A DNA stretch of 64,000 nucleotides from Actinoplanes philippinensis (GCF_900113015.1 NZ_FONV01000012.1:293308-357307); one strand, 5' to 3'. Positions 24,821 to 33,598 are shown, counted from the first letter of the stretch. A program made the numbers and translations. Notes: generated from the letters alone by a model not told the origin.

Positions 24821-25287
24821 GCAACGACTCGGAGGCGGGCCCAGGTGAGTTCACCGCCACGGTGATCGTCAACGCGCCCGCGCCCAAGGTCTTCTCCGCC
24901 TTCCTGGACTGGGAGAAACAGTCCGAGTGGATCCCGTTCACCCGGGTCCGGGTGGTCGAGGGCGACGGCGGCGAGGGCAGTCTCGTGGAGGCGGTCACCA
25001 CGCTCGGCCCGGCGACCCTGCGCGACGAGTTGCGCGTGGTCAAGGTCAACGCGCCGTACGAGGTGCGCGTCGTGCACTGCGGCAAGGTGCTCAAGGGTCC
25101 GGGGGCGATGCGCTGCACCGCGATGTCCGGCGACCGTACCCAGGTGGTCCTGCACGAGTGGTTCCAGTTGCCCGCCGGAGCCGTCGGGAAGATCGCCTGG
25201 CCGGTGTTGTGGCCGGGGTCGAAACTGGGCTTCACCGGCGCCCTCAAGCGGTTCGCCCGGCTCGTCGAGCAGGGCCGCCTCCCGTGA
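24817..25287 (+). CDS. SRPBCC (START-like) family protein
   Basis: A 156-residue protein of the polyketide cyclase/START-like fold: 'FTATVIVNAPAPKVFSAFLDWEKQSEWIPFTRVRVVEGDG', a central beta sheet, and the closing helix 'GFTGALKRFARLVEQG'. These proteins form a hydrophobic cavity for a lipid-like ligand; no catalytic residues stand out. ATG overlaps the preceding stop by 4 bases and its stop overlaps the glycosylase start by 4, so the three genes are probably one transcript. Confidence 0.82.
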   Translation: MSNDSEAGPGEFTATVIVNAPAPKVFSAFLDWEKQSEWIPFTRVRVVEGDGGEGSLVEAVTTLGPATLRDELRVVKVNAPYEVRVVHCGKVLKGPGAMRCTAMSGDRTQVVLHEWFQLPAGAVGKIAWPVLWPGSKLGFTGALKRFARLVEQGRLP

Positions 25288-25856
25288 CCGAGACCGGCCT
25301 GGTGATCGGCGCCGACGGCCTCGCCCGCTGCTCCTGGGGCGGCAGCACGCCGGACTACGCGATCTACCACGACGAGGAGTGGGGCCGTCCGGTCCGCGGC
25401 GACGACGCCCTCTTCGAGCGGCTCACCCTGGAGGCGTTCCAGTCCGGCCTGTCGTGGATCACGATCCTGCGCAAGAGGCCGGCGTTCCGGGCCGCCTTCG
25501 CCGACTTCTCGATCGCGAAGGTGGCCGAGTTCACCGAGGCCGACGCCGCCCGGCTGATGGCCGACCCCGGCATCGTCCGCAACCGGATGAAGGTCGATGC
25601 GGCCCTGCACAACGCCAAGGTCGCGGCCGAGGTCGACCTGACCGGCCTGCTCTGGTCGTTCGCGCCCGGGAAACGCGACCGGCCGAGGACCCGCGCCGAC
25701 GTCCCCGCCATCACCCCCGAGTCCACCGCCATGGCCAAGGCGCTCAAGAAACGCGGCTTCAAGTTCGTCGGACCCACCACGGCGTACGCGTTGATGCAGG
25801 CCACCGGCATGGTCGACGACCACCTCACGGACTGCTGGGTGCCCGTGATGAGATGA
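25284..25856 (+). CDS. tag: DNA-3-methyladenine glycosylase I
   Basis: A 190-residue DNA repair enzyme that excises 3-methyladenine. 'LARCSWGGSTPDYAIYHDEEWGRPV' carries the first Cys and His of the zinc snap, and 'DDHLTDCWV' near the C-terminus the second His and Cys. 'LTLEAFQSGLSWITILRKR' and 'FKFVGPTTAYALMQATG' are family blocks. Length fits the E. coli enzyme. Start GTG at 25284 overlaps the SRPBCC stop; longer in-frame upstream sequence runs against that gene and is not used. Confidence 0.94.
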   Translation: MTETGLVIGADGLARCSWGGSTPDYAIYHDEEWGRPVRGDDALFERLTLEAFQSGLSWITILRKRPAFRAAFADFSIAKVAEFTEADAARLMADPGIVRNRMKVDAALHNAKVAAEVDLTGLLWSFAPGKRDRPRTRADVPAITPESTAMAKALKKRGFKFVGPTTAYALMQATGMVDDHLTDCWVPVMR

Positions 25857-25860
25857 CACC

Positions 25861-26364
25861 ATGGCTCAGTTCGTGGTGATCATTCCGGAAGGGCAGTGGG
25901 CGACCGAGCGGTTGTTCCAGCACGACGCGGTGACGGTGCCCGCCGTCGACTCCGCCGAGGTCGGTGACGAGGTGCTGTTGGTCGCCGAGAGTCAGGTCGT
26001 GGCCCTCGCCCGGGTGGAGAAATCGGACGGCGAGCTGTCGTTGTGGTATTTGCGGCGCGCCTTCGACGAGGCGATTCCGTTCGAGGGGTCAGCCGGCGCG
26101 ATCGACGAGGAGATCTTCCAGCGGTATGCCCGGCGTCTCGGCCCGCCCGCGGATCGGAAACCGTGGCTGGTCAGCGTGGCGATGCCGATCGAGGCGGCGA
26201 ACCCGGCGGAGGCGGTGCGCCAGTTCTGGTCGCACGTGCTGGAGCTGGGCCCGGCCGAGCTGCCCACCTACGTCTGGCCGTCCGGTGACGAGCTGGCCAT
26301 GCAGGCCTTCGTCCTCGGGGCCGAGGCGAACCAGGACCCCGAGGAAGAGGACGAGGACGAGTAG
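25861..26364 (+). CDS. Hypothetical acidic protein
   Basis: A 167-residue protein with no recognised family. It is mostly beta in the first half ('QFVVIIPEGQWATERLFQHDAVTVPAVDSAEVGDEVLLVAESQVVALARVEKS'), reminiscent of PUA/EVE-like modules in the pattern 'GDEVLLVAESQVVALARV', and ends in a highly acidic tail (DPEEEDEDE). It begins 4 bases after the tag stop and its stop is 3 bases from the convergent enoyl-CoA hydratase stop. Expression with the repair gene is likely; function is unknown. Confidence 0.7.
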   Translation: MAQFVVIIPEGQWATERLFQHDAVTVPAVDSAEVGDEVLLVAESQVVALARVEKSDGELSLWYLRRAFDEAIPFEGSAGAIDEEIFQRYARRLGPPADRKPWLVSVAMPIEAANPAEAVRQFWSHVLELGPAELPTYVWPSGDELAMQAFVLGAEANQDPEEEDEDE

Positions 26365-26367
26365 TCG

Positions 26368-27156
26368 TCAGCGGCCCTGGTATTCGGGCTTCTGCTTGTT
26401 CAGGAAGGCGTTGACCGCGGCCGAGTGGTCCGCGGTCGCGCCACAGATCGCCTGCGCCTGCGCCTCGGCGGCCAGCGCGTCCGACAGCGTGCCGGCGTCG
26501 CCGATGGACAGCTCCCGCTTGATCGCGCCGTAGGCGATCGTCGGCCCCGCGGCCAGCCGTGCGGCCAGCTCCTGCGCCCGCGGCAGCACCTGCTCGTCAT
26601 CCTCCAGCAGCTCGGTGAGCATGCCGATGCGCGACGCCTCGTCCGCCTTCACCGGGCGGGCCAGCAGGAGCAGCTCGAGCGCCCGGGCATGACCCACGAT
26701 CCGCGGCAGCGACCACGAGATGCCGCTGTCGCCGGCCAGCCCCACGTTGGCGAACGCCATCAGGAAACTCGTCCGCGGGCCGCCGATCCGGAAGTCGGCG
26801 AGCAGCGACAGGGACGCGCCCGCCCCGGCGGCCATCCCGCGCACCGCCGCGATCACCGGCTTGGGCATGCTCGCCAGCCGCTGCGCGATCGGGTTGTAGT
26901 GCACCTGCACCGTGTTCAGATCGGTCGAGCCGGCCGCCAGCAGCGTCGCATGCTCCTTGAGGTCCTGGCCGCCGCAGAAGTTGCCGCCGGCGCCGGTCAG
27001 CACGATCGCCCGGCACGACCGGTCGCTCTCCAGCTGGGCGAGAGTGTCCCGCAGCGCCTCCTTGAGGTCGACGGTGAACGAGTTCATCGCCTCGGGGCGG
27101 TTCAAGGTCAGGGTGACGACCGCGTCAGTGCGGTCGACGAGCAGCGCGTCCGTCAT
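26368..27156 (-). CDS. Enoyl-CoA hydratase/isomerase (crotonase family)
   Basis: A 262-residue crotonase. The oxyanion-hole segments are 'TGAGGNFCGGQDLKEH' and 'GMAAGAGASLSLLADFRIGG', followed by 'NVGLAGDSGISWSLPRIVG' at the catalytic position and the C-terminal trimerisation helices. Context links it to phenylacetate or related acid breakdown: the ATG overlaps by 4 bases the stop of the PaaX regulator gene transcribed with it, and it resembles PaaG-type isomerase/hydratases. The rest of the paa pathway is not in the window. Confidence 0.88.
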   Translation of the reverse strand: MTDALLVDRTDAVVTLTLNRPEAMNSFTVDLKEALRDTLAQLESDRSCRAIVLTGAGGNFCGGQDLKEHATLLAAGSTDLNTVQVHYNPIAQRLASMPKPVIAAVRGMAAGAGASLSLLADFRIGGPRTSFLMAFANVGLAGDSGISWSLPRIVGHARALELLLLARPVKADEASRIGMLTELLEDDEQVLPRAQELAARLAAGPTIAYGAIKRELSIGDAGTLSDALAAEAQAQAICGATADHSAAVNAFLNKQKPEYQGR

Positions 27157-27947
27157 GTGTCTGAGAATCCCACACGTCCACCACGGCCGGCCGATAGCAG
27201 GCAACGTTCGACGTGCCGGTCGGCGGCCGGGCGCAGCCGTGCGGCGTGCTTGTCGAAGAAGAGCGCGGCCTTCACACCGGGCCAGCCCGGTGGCAGCAGC
27301 GCCGCGGGGAGCTGGGGGTCCTGGAAGAGGAACGAGCGCCACGCGTGGACCAGGCGGAACCGGGCGGCGTACGCCTCCTCGTCGGTGCTGCGTGGCGTGA
27401 TCGCCTTGACCACGGGGGCCAGCGTGGTGACGAACTCCTCGTACGACTGGCCGATCCGGGCGAGATCCCACGCGCGGCCCACGATGTCCGTGCCCCCGGT
27501 GTGCGCGGCGCTGAACCGCGCGTGGCCGACCTCGGCGAGCACCGACTCGATCTCCTCGGAGGCTCGGGGCGCCACCCAGACCTGATCACTGAGCGGTCCG
27601 TAGCCCAGATAGGTGAGACGCAGCGCGTCCTGCCGCGCCACGGGCTCGTGCAGCAGGATCATGTCGAAGCGGCCGTCCCAGCCGCCGCGACCGGTCCGGT
27701 ACACCCGGGCGGCCGCCTCGTCGAGCCGGCGGGCGGCTTTGGGGGTGAGCAGATAGCCCGGTCCGGAGGCCAGGCGTAGCGGATGCAGCCATCCCTGTCG
27801 CACCATTCGCGACACAGCGGTACGGACCGCCGGAGCCGCGATGTCGAGCGGGGCCAGCAGCCTCACGAGGGCCGCGACCGGGGCTCGGGAGCCGCGAGCG
27901 CGCAGGTAGTCGCCGTACAGGTCGAAGAGTGCGGACCGCGCCTGCAT
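27153..27947 (-). CDS. paaX: PaaX family transcriptional regulator
   Basis: A 264-residue GntR-like winged-helix repressor. The N-terminus 'ARSALFDLYGDYLRARGSRAPVAALVRLLAPLDIAAPAVRTAVSRMVRQGWL' is the PaaX DNA-binding domain; the C-terminal domain has 'WDGRFDMILLHEP' and 'WRSFLFQDPQLPAALLPPGWPG', family signatures. PaaX of E. coli represses phenylacetate genes until phenylacetyl-CoA binds. Start ATG at 27947 is chosen because longer frames run into a likely operator. It is co-transcribed with the enoyl-CoA hydratase gene. The ligand here may be another aryl- or acyl-CoA. Confidence 0.88.
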   Translation of the reverse strand: MQARSALFDLYGDYLRARGSRAPVAALVRLLAPLDIAAPAVRTAVSRMVRQGWLHPLRLASGPGYLLTPKAARRLDEAAARVYRTGRGGWDGRFDMILLHEPVARQDALRLTYLGYGPLSDQVWVAPRASEEIESVLAEVGHARFSAAHTGGTDIVGRAWDLARIGQSYEEFVTTLAPVVKAITPRSTDEEAYAARFRLVHAWRSFLFQDPQLPAALLPPGWPGVKAALFFDKHAARLRPAADRHVERCLLSAGRGGRVGFSDT

Positions 27948-27957
27948 GACCGCACAT

Positions 27958-27996
27958 TGTGACAGCCCGAAAGACGATATGCTAGACGCTGTCACA
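27958..27996. promoter_or_regulatory. Candidate PaaX operator/promoter
   Basis: TGTGACAGC (27958-27966) and GCTGTCACA (27988-27996) are exact complements 21 bases apart. On the minus strand the spacer holds TAGCAT, a good -10 hexamer, so a protein bound to both arms would cover the promoter. It starts 11 bases upstream of paaX. Confidence 0.65.
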
Positions 27997-28221
27997 TCCG
28001 CCCGGGCTGGGTTTGGGATCGCCGGTGTTCATCAGGGAAAATGTTTGATCGGCACGGTGGGTCGCGACGCGTGAAGACGTGAAACGGCCTGAGCGGGCCG
28101 CCGGTCGGAAACGAGCACCGCGTCGCGTGGGGCTGAGCACGTGACGAGGCTGCTGGCATTCCAGGAGCAAGTGGCTGTGGGGCAACCCACCGACCCTGAC
28201 GTAGGTCTGAGGGGAGACAAG

Positions 28222-28389
28222 ATGGCGGCGATGAAGCCGCGGACGGGCGATGGTCCGCTGGAGGTCACCAAGGAGGGTCGTGGCATCGTCATGCGCGTCC
28301 CGCTGGAGGGTGGTGGCCGTCTCGTCGTTGAGATGACTCCGGACGAGGCCAACGCGCTGGGTGACGCGTTGAAGTCGATCGCCGGCTGA
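28222..28389 (+). CDS. DUF3117 domain protein
   Basis: A 55-residue protein (MAAMKPRTGDGPLEVTKEGR..., ending DALKSIAG) highly conserved across actinobacteria. The start at 28222 has a strong AGGGGAGA seven bases upstream; longer in-frame extension upstream is not supported. It is predicted to be a small beta-rich protein with the pattern 'RGIVMRVPLEGGGRLVVEMTPDEANALGDALK'. The function is not known. It ends in a strong intrinsic terminator, so it is monocistronic. Confidence 0.93.
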   Translation: MAAMKPRTGDGPLEVTKEGRGIVMRVPLEGGGRLVVEMTPDEANALGDALKSIAG

Positions 28390-28400
28390 CGTTTCACGCG

Positions 28401-28436
28401 AGCCCGCCGGTACGGTACCGCCCGTACCGGCGGGCT
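28401..28436 (+). terminator. Strong intrinsic terminator after DUF3117
   Basis: A perfect 15-bp stem: AGCCCGCCGGTACGG (28401-28415) with CCGTACCGGCGGGCT (28422-28436), a 6-base loop and TTT at the 3' side. Confidence 0.92.
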
Positions 28437-28466
28437 TTCCACGTCTTACGGAAAGGTCATCCTCCC

Positions 28467-29867
28467 GTGTTCGACATCCGATTGACGGACGTTCCCGACG
28501 AGACGGCGACCCGGGTGGTCCCGGTCGGCCCGGAGCTGGACGCCGAGATGTCCGCCCTGGCCGCCGCCACCGAGGGGGCCGGCACAGCCGGGCGGATCAC
28601 GGTCCTGCCACGCCCGCTGCGCACGCCGTCCCGTGTCCTCCTGGCCGGGGTCGGCGACGGCGGTGAGGCGGCCTGGCGCGCGGCCGGCGCCGCCGCGATC
28701 CGGGAGACGGCCGACGACGAGGCACTCGAGATCCACCTGCCCTCCGGCGTCGCCCCCGCATCGGTGCGCGGCCTGGCGGAGGGTCTCTGGCTGGGCGGCT
28801 ACCGCTACCGCGACGCGCCCCGGCCGCCACGCGCCCGGGAGGTCCGGATCCACGGCGCCGCCCGCGCGGAGAGCCTCGCCGAGGCGCGTGCCACGGCCCG
28901 CGCCGCCTGGCTCGCCCGCGATCTGACCAACACGCCGTCGTCGCTGAAGAGCCCGGAGTGGCTGGCCGGCCAGATCGTCGCCGAGGCCGCGACACGCCCG
29001 GGAGTGACCGTGACGGTCCGCGCCGGCGACGAGCTGGCCCGCTTCGGTGGCCTGCTGGCGGTCGGCGGCGGCTCGGCGTCGCCGCCCCGCTTCGTCGAGA
29101 TGTCCTGGCAGCCGCCCGGCGCGACCACCCACGTGGTCCTGGTCGGCAAGGGCATCACCTTCGACACCGGCGGCATCTCGATCAAGCCGCGCGACGCGAT
29201 GAAGCTGATGAAGAAGGACATGGGCGGGGCGGCCGCGGTGATCGCCGCGACGCTCGGCGCCGCAGACCTGAATCTGCCGGTACGGGTGACCGCGCTCACT
29301 CCGCTGGCCGAGAACGCGGTGAGTGGCTCCGCCTTCCGCCCCGGTGACGTGATCACCCACTACGACGGCTCCACCAGCGAGAACACGAACTCCGACGCGG
29401 AGGGCCGGATCGTGCTGGCCGACGCGCTCGGCTACGCCGCCGACGTGCTCCACCCGGACCTGGTGATCAACCTGGCCACCCTGACCGGGGCCAACGCGGT
29501 CGCCCTCGGCAAGCGCACGGCCGCCCTGTTCAGCCCGGACGGCGAACTCGCCGCGGCGCTGACGGCGGCCGGCGCGGCGGCCGGCGAGCTGATGTGGCGG
29601 CTCCCGCTCTCCGACGACTACCTCGACAACATGCGCAGCGACGTCGCCGACCGGGTCAGCGCTCCGGCCGGGCCCGGGTCGGTGATGGCCGCCCTGTTCC
29701 TGCGCGACTTCTTCGGCGGCGCGCGCTGGGCCCACCTGGACATGTCCGCCCCGAGCTGGGCCGAGGCGCACGACCTGGAGCTGACCAAGGGCGCCACCGG
29801 CTGGGGCGCCCGCACCCTGCTGAGATACCTCTCAGCGCTTGACGGCGGCCAGCAGGCCGGCGCCTGA
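28467..29867 (+). CDS. pepA: Leucyl aminopeptidase (M17 family)
   Basis: A 466-residue two-zinc aminopeptidase. The C-terminal catalytic domain has 'VLVGKGITFDTGGISIKPRDAMKLMKKDMGGAAAV' (metal-binding Lys and Asp), 'NTNSDAEGRIVLADAL' (metal-binding Asp and Glu, catalytic Arg) and 'INLATLTGANAVALG'. The N-terminal about 160 residues are the variable hexamer-forming domain. Start is GTG at 28467, 31 bases after the DUF3117 terminator. Its end overlaps the convergent methyltransferase gene by 36 bases. Confidence 0.93.
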   Translation: MFDIRLTDVPDETATRVVPVGPELDAEMSALAAATEGAGTAGRITVLPRPLRTPSRVLLAGVGDGGEAAWRAAGAAAIRETADDEALEIHLPSGVAPASVRGLAEGLWLGGYRYRDAPRPPRAREVRIHGAARAESLAEARATARAAWLARDLTNTPSSLKSPEWLAGQIVAEAATRPGVTVTVRAGDELARFGGLLAVGGGSASPPRFVEMSWQPPGATTHVVLVGKGITFDTGGISIKPRDAMKLMKKDMGGAAAVIAATLGAADLNLPVRVTALTPLAENAVSGSAFRPGDVITHYDGSTSENTNSDAEGRIVLADALGYAADVLHPDLVINLATLTGANAVALGKRTAALFSPDGELAAALTAAGAAAGELMWRLPLSDDYLDNMRSDVADRVSAPAGPGSVMAALFLRDFFGGARWAHLDMSAPSWAEAHDLELTKGATGWGARTLLRYLSALDGGQQAGA

Positions 29868-30440
29868 CGGGATCACCGCCGGGATCCACTCCTCGGACTC
29901 GCGGATCGCCTTCACCGTGGCGCGGACGGTGAGGGTGTCCACGTCACGGGCGGCCGGGTCGCTGATCCGGCCGTTGGCGTGTGCGCCGTTCACGATCAGC
30001 ACCCCGCCCGGCCTCAGCAGGCGCAGGGCGGCCTCGGTGCAGGCGGCGAACTCGGTGGTGTCGGCGTCCACGAAGATCAGGTCGTAGGCGCCGTCCGAGA
30101 GCCGCGGCAGCACGCTCAGGGCGCGGCCGCTGATGATCCGGGTACGCGAGGACGCATACCCCGCCTCCTGGAAGATCCGGCGGGCGACCCGCTGGTGCTC
30201 GTGCTCGACGTCGATGGTGGTGAGGACCCCGTCCGGGCGCATCCCGCGGAGCAGCCAGATGCCGCTCACCCCGGTGCCGGTGCCGATCTCGACGACCGCC
30301 TTGGCGCGGCCCGCGGCGGCCAGCAGGCTCAGCACGGAGCCGGCGCCCGGGGAGACACAGGGCAGGCCGAGCTCGTGCGCGAGAGCACGCGCGGTCTGCA
30401 GGACCGGGTCCTCAGTGGCAAAGGTCTCGGCGAACGGCAT
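29832..30440 (-). CDS. O-methyltransferase (SAM-dependent, catechol-type)
   Basis: A class I SAM methyltransferase: 'AKAVVEIGTGTGVSGIWLLRGM' (SAM loop), 'GVLTTIDVEHEHQRVARRIFQEAG', 'YDLIFVDADTTEF' and 'LLRPGGVLIVNGAHANGRI'. From the ATG at 30440 it is 202 residues. The 14 codons before this ATG (IGPARSFGQPAAQS) look protein-like and a strong SD (CGGAGGT, 30490-30496) sits 7 bases before an ATC codon at 30482, so translation may begin upstream, either at that ATC or at GTG 30530. The 3' end overlaps pepA by 36 bases. Substrate unknown. Confidence 0.82.
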   Translation of the reverse strand: MPFAETFATEDPVLQTARALAHELGLPCVSPGAGSVLSLLAAAGRAKAVVEIGTGTGVSGIWLLRGMRPDGVLTTIDVEHEHQRVARRIFQEAGYASSRTRIISGRALSVLPRLSDGAYDLIFVDADTTEFAACTEAALRLLRPGGVLIVNGAHANGRISDPAARDVDTLTVRATVKAIRESEEWIPAVIPSGAGLLAAVKR

Positions 30441-30691
30441 TGACTGCGCCGCCGGCTGACCGAATGAACGAGCAGGACCGATGATGACGACCTCCGTACG
30501 GCAATGGATGCCCGCGGCGGAACCGCGCACATCGGATAAGAGAGTAGAGCGATGTTCTCCGGTGATGCACCGCGCCGTCGATGGATAAACAGCGCACTCG
30601 GCGCAGGTGCGAAGCCGTGGCAAGGTGTGAACCGGTGAATCCGTGTCATCCTGGATGCGCGGAGCCGGGCTAGCGGAGTGGAGGCACCGAC

Positions 30692-31954
30692 GTGACCGAC
30701 GGCTGGAACTGGAGCCGGCCACCGACGTCCTCTGCGCACCCGTCGCCCGGTGAGCCGCAGCAGCCGTCGCCGTGGTGGTCGGGTGGACAGGCCGACCCGT
30801 GGCGCGATCCGTATGCGCCGTCGGCGGTGGTCCTGCCGACCCCGCAGTCGACCGGCGGCACGCCGCTGGAGACGCCGCCCAATCCCGACGCGCCACGCCG
30901 GTCGTTCGCGCCGATCCTGATGATCTGCCTGGTCACCGCCCTGCTCGCGGGTGGTGTGGGCGGCACGCTCGGCTTCGTCTTCGCGGTCAAGGGCGGCTAC
31001 GCCACCGGTGACCGCACCCAGCTCGGCGCGTCCGGGCAGGGCGCTCCGGAGTCCGCCCAGCGGGCCCCCGAGTCCAACGGCGGGGTGGTCGAGAAGGTCC
31101 AGCCGAGCGTCGTCACAGTCCGGGTCAGCGGGGCGATCGGGTCCGGTTTCGTGGTCTCCACCGAGGGCTACGTAATCACCAACGACCATGTGGTCGAGGG
31201 TGCCGACGACACCATGTCGGTCTCCTTCCACGACGGTTCCACAGCCGCCGCGACGCTCGTCGGGCGCGATCCCGAGTCCGACATCGCAGTGATCAAAGTC
31301 GCAAAAGAGAATCTGGTGCCGGTGGCGCTCGGAAACTCCGACGAGATCGCTGTCGGTGACCCGGTGCTCGCTTTCGGTTCGCCTCTGGCGCTGGTCAACA
31401 CGGTGACCCAGGGCATCGTCAGCGCCCTGGACCGCACCATCCAGGCCGGCGAGGAGACCGGGACCCGGCGCTACTACGCGGCCATCCAGACCGACGCGGC
31501 GGTCAACCAGGGCAACTCCGGCGGCCCGCTGGTCGACGGCGCAGGCCGCGTCATCGGGGTCAACTCGGTGATCCGCTCGGTCGGCGGCACCACCGCCGAG
31601 GCCGGCAACATCGGGCTCGCCTTCGCCATCCCGATCAACCAGGCCAAGCGGATCGCCGAGGACATCATCGACACCGGCAAGGCCCGGCGCACCGTGATCG
31701 GCGCCGAGGTGATGACCCAGGAGTCCGTCGGCGGCGCCCGCCTGCAGTCGGTGCAACCGGCCGGCCCGGCCGCCGGCGCCGGCCTGAAAGCCGGTGACGT
31801 GATCACCAAGCTCGACGGGCACCCGCTGGACGACGGCATCGGCCTGATCGCCCTGGTCCGCAAGTACGCGCCGGGCTCGGTCGTCGCCGTCGAGTACCGG
31901 CGGGGCAGCAAGACCGCGTCGGCCTCGGTGACCCTGGCCGCCGACACCAACTGA
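30692..31954 (+). CDS. HtrA/DegP-type membrane serine protease with PDZ domain
   Basis: A 420-residue protein. Residues 1-70 are Pro-rich and cytoplasmic, 72-100 a transmembrane anchor, then a trypsin-like domain with catalytic His166 (ITNDHVVEG), Asp197 (ESDIAVIKV) and Ser276 (NQGNSGGPL), and a PDZ domain at about 335-415 ('LQSVQPAGPAAGAGLKAGDVITKLDG'). It should degrade or refold damaged proteins outside the membrane. GTG start at 30692. The following tatB gene has its own promoter-like hexamer. Confidence 0.94.
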   Translation: MTDGWNWSRPPTSSAHPSPGEPQQPSPWWSGGQADPWRDPYAPSAVVLPTPQSTGGTPLETPPNPDAPRRSFAPILMICLVTALLAGGVGGTLGFVFAVKGGYATGDRTQLGASGQGAPESAQRAPESNGGVVEKVQPSVVTVRVSGAIGSGFVVSTEGYVITNDHVVEGADDTMSVSFHDGSTAAATLVGRDPESDIAVIKVAKENLVPVALGNSDEIAVGDPVLAFGSPLALVNTVTQGIVSALDRTIQAGEETGTRRYYAAIQTDAAVNQGNSGGPLVDGAGRVIGVNSVIRSVGGTTAEAGNIGLAFAIPINQAKRIAEDIIDTGKARRTVIGAEVMTQESVGGARLQSVQPAGPAAGAGLKAGDVITKLDGHPLDDGIGLIALVRKYAPGSVVAVEYRRGSKTASASVTLAADTN

Positions 31955-32026
31955 GAGGCCCGGGCGGGCTGCGTTCACACAGGAAGCGTGCGTAGGCTTG
32001 GCGCCGGAAGCCTGGGAGGGCCGGAC

Positions 32027-32446
32027 GTGTTCGAGAATCTGAACTGGTGGGAGATCGGCGCGCTGCTCATGCTCGCATTGCTGATCTTCGGTGAGCGGCT
32101 GCCCAAGGTGATCGGCGACGGGCTGAAGATGCTGCGCGGGCTGCGCAACATGGCCCAGGGCGCCACCGCCGACCTGAGCCGCGAGCTGGGCACCGACATC
32201 CAGCTGGAAGATCTGCACCCCAAGGCGTTCATCCGCAAGCATCTGCTCAGCGAGGAGGACGAGCAGGCGCTGCGCAAGCCCCTGCAGACCCTCTTCGACG
32301 ACGTGAAACAGGACCTCAACGGGGTCAAGACGGAGCTCAACGACGTGGCCTCCGCCGTCGACTTCCGCAAGAGCGGCACGCCGGAGACGGCGGCGCCGGT
32401 CGAGGCTCCCCGACCGGCGCAGCGTTACGACCTGGACGCGACCTGA
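32027..32446 (+). CDS. tatB: Sec-independent translocase TatB
   Basis: A 139-residue protein. The N-terminal membrane helix (NWWEIGALLMLALLIFGERLP) is followed by an amphipathic helix (KVIGDGLKMLRGLRNMAQ) and a variable acidic tail; this is the Hcf106/TatB layout, and the Glu in the first helix is typical of TatB. Start GTG at 32027 has GGGAGGG seven bases upstream, and a TAGGCT hexamer lies at 31993-31998. TatA and TatC are not in the window. Its stop is immediately followed by the convergent mrp stop (no gap). In actinobacteria tatB commonly lies between an HtrA-type protease and mrp. Confidence 0.92.
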   Translation: MFENLNWWEIGALLMLALLIFGERLPKVIGDGLKMLRGLRNMAQGATADLSRELGTDIQLEDLHPKAFIRKHLLSEEDEQALRKPLQTLFDDVKQDLNGVKTELNDVASAVDFRKSGTPETAAPVEAPRPAQRYDLDAT

Positions 32447-33598
32447 TCAGCCGCGCTTGGCGTTGACCATGAGGCCCAGCGGCTTGCCGACCAGGGACTC
32501 GCGGCGGATCGCCAGCTTGTCGGCGACACCGTCAAGGGCCTTGGCGGCCGGGGCCTCCGGGTCGGCCAGCACGATCGGGGTGCCGCCGTCGCCTGCCTCC
32601 CGGACGCGGGTGTCCAGCGGGATCTGACCCAGCAGCGGCACCCGTGCGCCGATCGTCTTGGACAGCGAGTCGGCGACCGTCTCACCGCCGCCCGCACCGA
32701 AGACCTCCATGCGCGAACCGTCCGGCAGCTCCAGCCACGACATGTTCTCCACCACGCCGACCAGGCGCTGGTGGGTCTGCAGGGCGATCGCGCCGGCCCG
32801 CTCGGCGACCTCGGCGGCGGCCATCTGCGGGGTGGTGACGACGAGGATCTCCGCGTTCGGCAGGAGCTGGGCCAGCGAGATGGCCACGTCACCGGTGCCG
32901 GGCGGCAGGTCCAGCAGCAGCACGTCCAGGTCGCCCCAGTAGACGTCGGCCAGGAACTGCTGCAGCGCCCGGTGCAGCATCGGGCCACGCCAGACCACCG
33001 CGGCGTTGCCGGCGGTGAACATGCCGATCGAGATCACCTTCACACCGTGCGACTGCGGCGGCATGATCATTTCCTCGACGCGGGTCGGCTTGCCCTCGAC
33101 GCCGAGCATCCGCGGCACCGAGTGGCCGTAGATGTCCGCGTCGATCACGCCGACCGACAGGCCCCGCTTGGCGAGCGCCGCGGCCAGGTTCACCGTGACG
33201 CTCGACTTGCCGACGCCGCCCTTGCCGCTCGCCACCGCATACACCCGGGTCCTCGAACCTGGCTGGGCGAAGGGGATGACCGGCTCGGCCGACGCACCGC
33301 CACCACGCAGGGTGGTCTGCAGCGCCTTGCGCTGCTCCTCGCTCATCACCCCGAAGTTGATCTCGACCCGGTCGATGCCGGGGATCTTCGTGACGGCCGC
33401 GGTGATGTCGTTGTTCAGCTTGTCCCGCAGCGGGCAGCCGGCGACGGTGAGCAGCAGATCGACCTTGACCAGGCCGTCGCTCACGGTGAAGCCCGAGACC
33501 ATGCCGAGGTCGGTGATCGGGCGGCGGATCTCGGGGTCGTCCACGGTCGCCAGAGCGGCCTGGATGGCGTCCTCGAGCGTGGATGCAGGAGCGGACAT
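32447..33598 (-). CDS. apbC: Mrp/ApbC family P-loop ATPase (Fe-S carrier)
   Basis: A 383-residue protein. Residues about 7-85 are a MIP18/DUF59 domain (DDPEIRRPITDLGMV... GCPLRDKL), then a deviant Walker A GKGGVGKSS at 125-133, 'VIDADIYGHSVPRMLG' and 'DVLLLDLPPGTGD'. Mrp proteins bind and transfer Fe-S clusters. The CxxC that bridges a cluster in many homologues is missing: that stretch is 'NMSWLELPDGSRMEVFGAGGGE'. Start ATG at 33598 is chosen over an upstream one three codons away. It is first in no operon; DUF1003 and MgtE-like genes are upstream on the same strand. Confidence 0.92.
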   Translation of the reverse strand: MSAPASTLEDAIQAALATVDDPEIRRPITDLGMVSGFTVSDGLVKVDLLLTVAGCPLRDKLNNDITAAVTKIPGIDRVEINFGVMSEEQRKALQTTLRGGGASAEPVIPFAQPGSRTRVYAVASGKGGVGKSSVTVNLAAALAKRGLSVGVIDADIYGHSVPRMLGVEGKPTRVEEMIMPPQSHGVKVISIGMFTAGNAAVVWRGPMLHRALQQFLADVYWGDLDVLLLDLPPGTGDVAISLAQLLPNAEILVVTTPQMAAAEVAERAGAIALQTHQRLVGVVENMSWLELPDGSRMEVFGAGGGETVADSLSKTIGARVPLLGQIPLDTRVREAGDGGTPIVLADPEAPAAKALDGVADKLAIRRESLVGKPLGLMVNAKRG

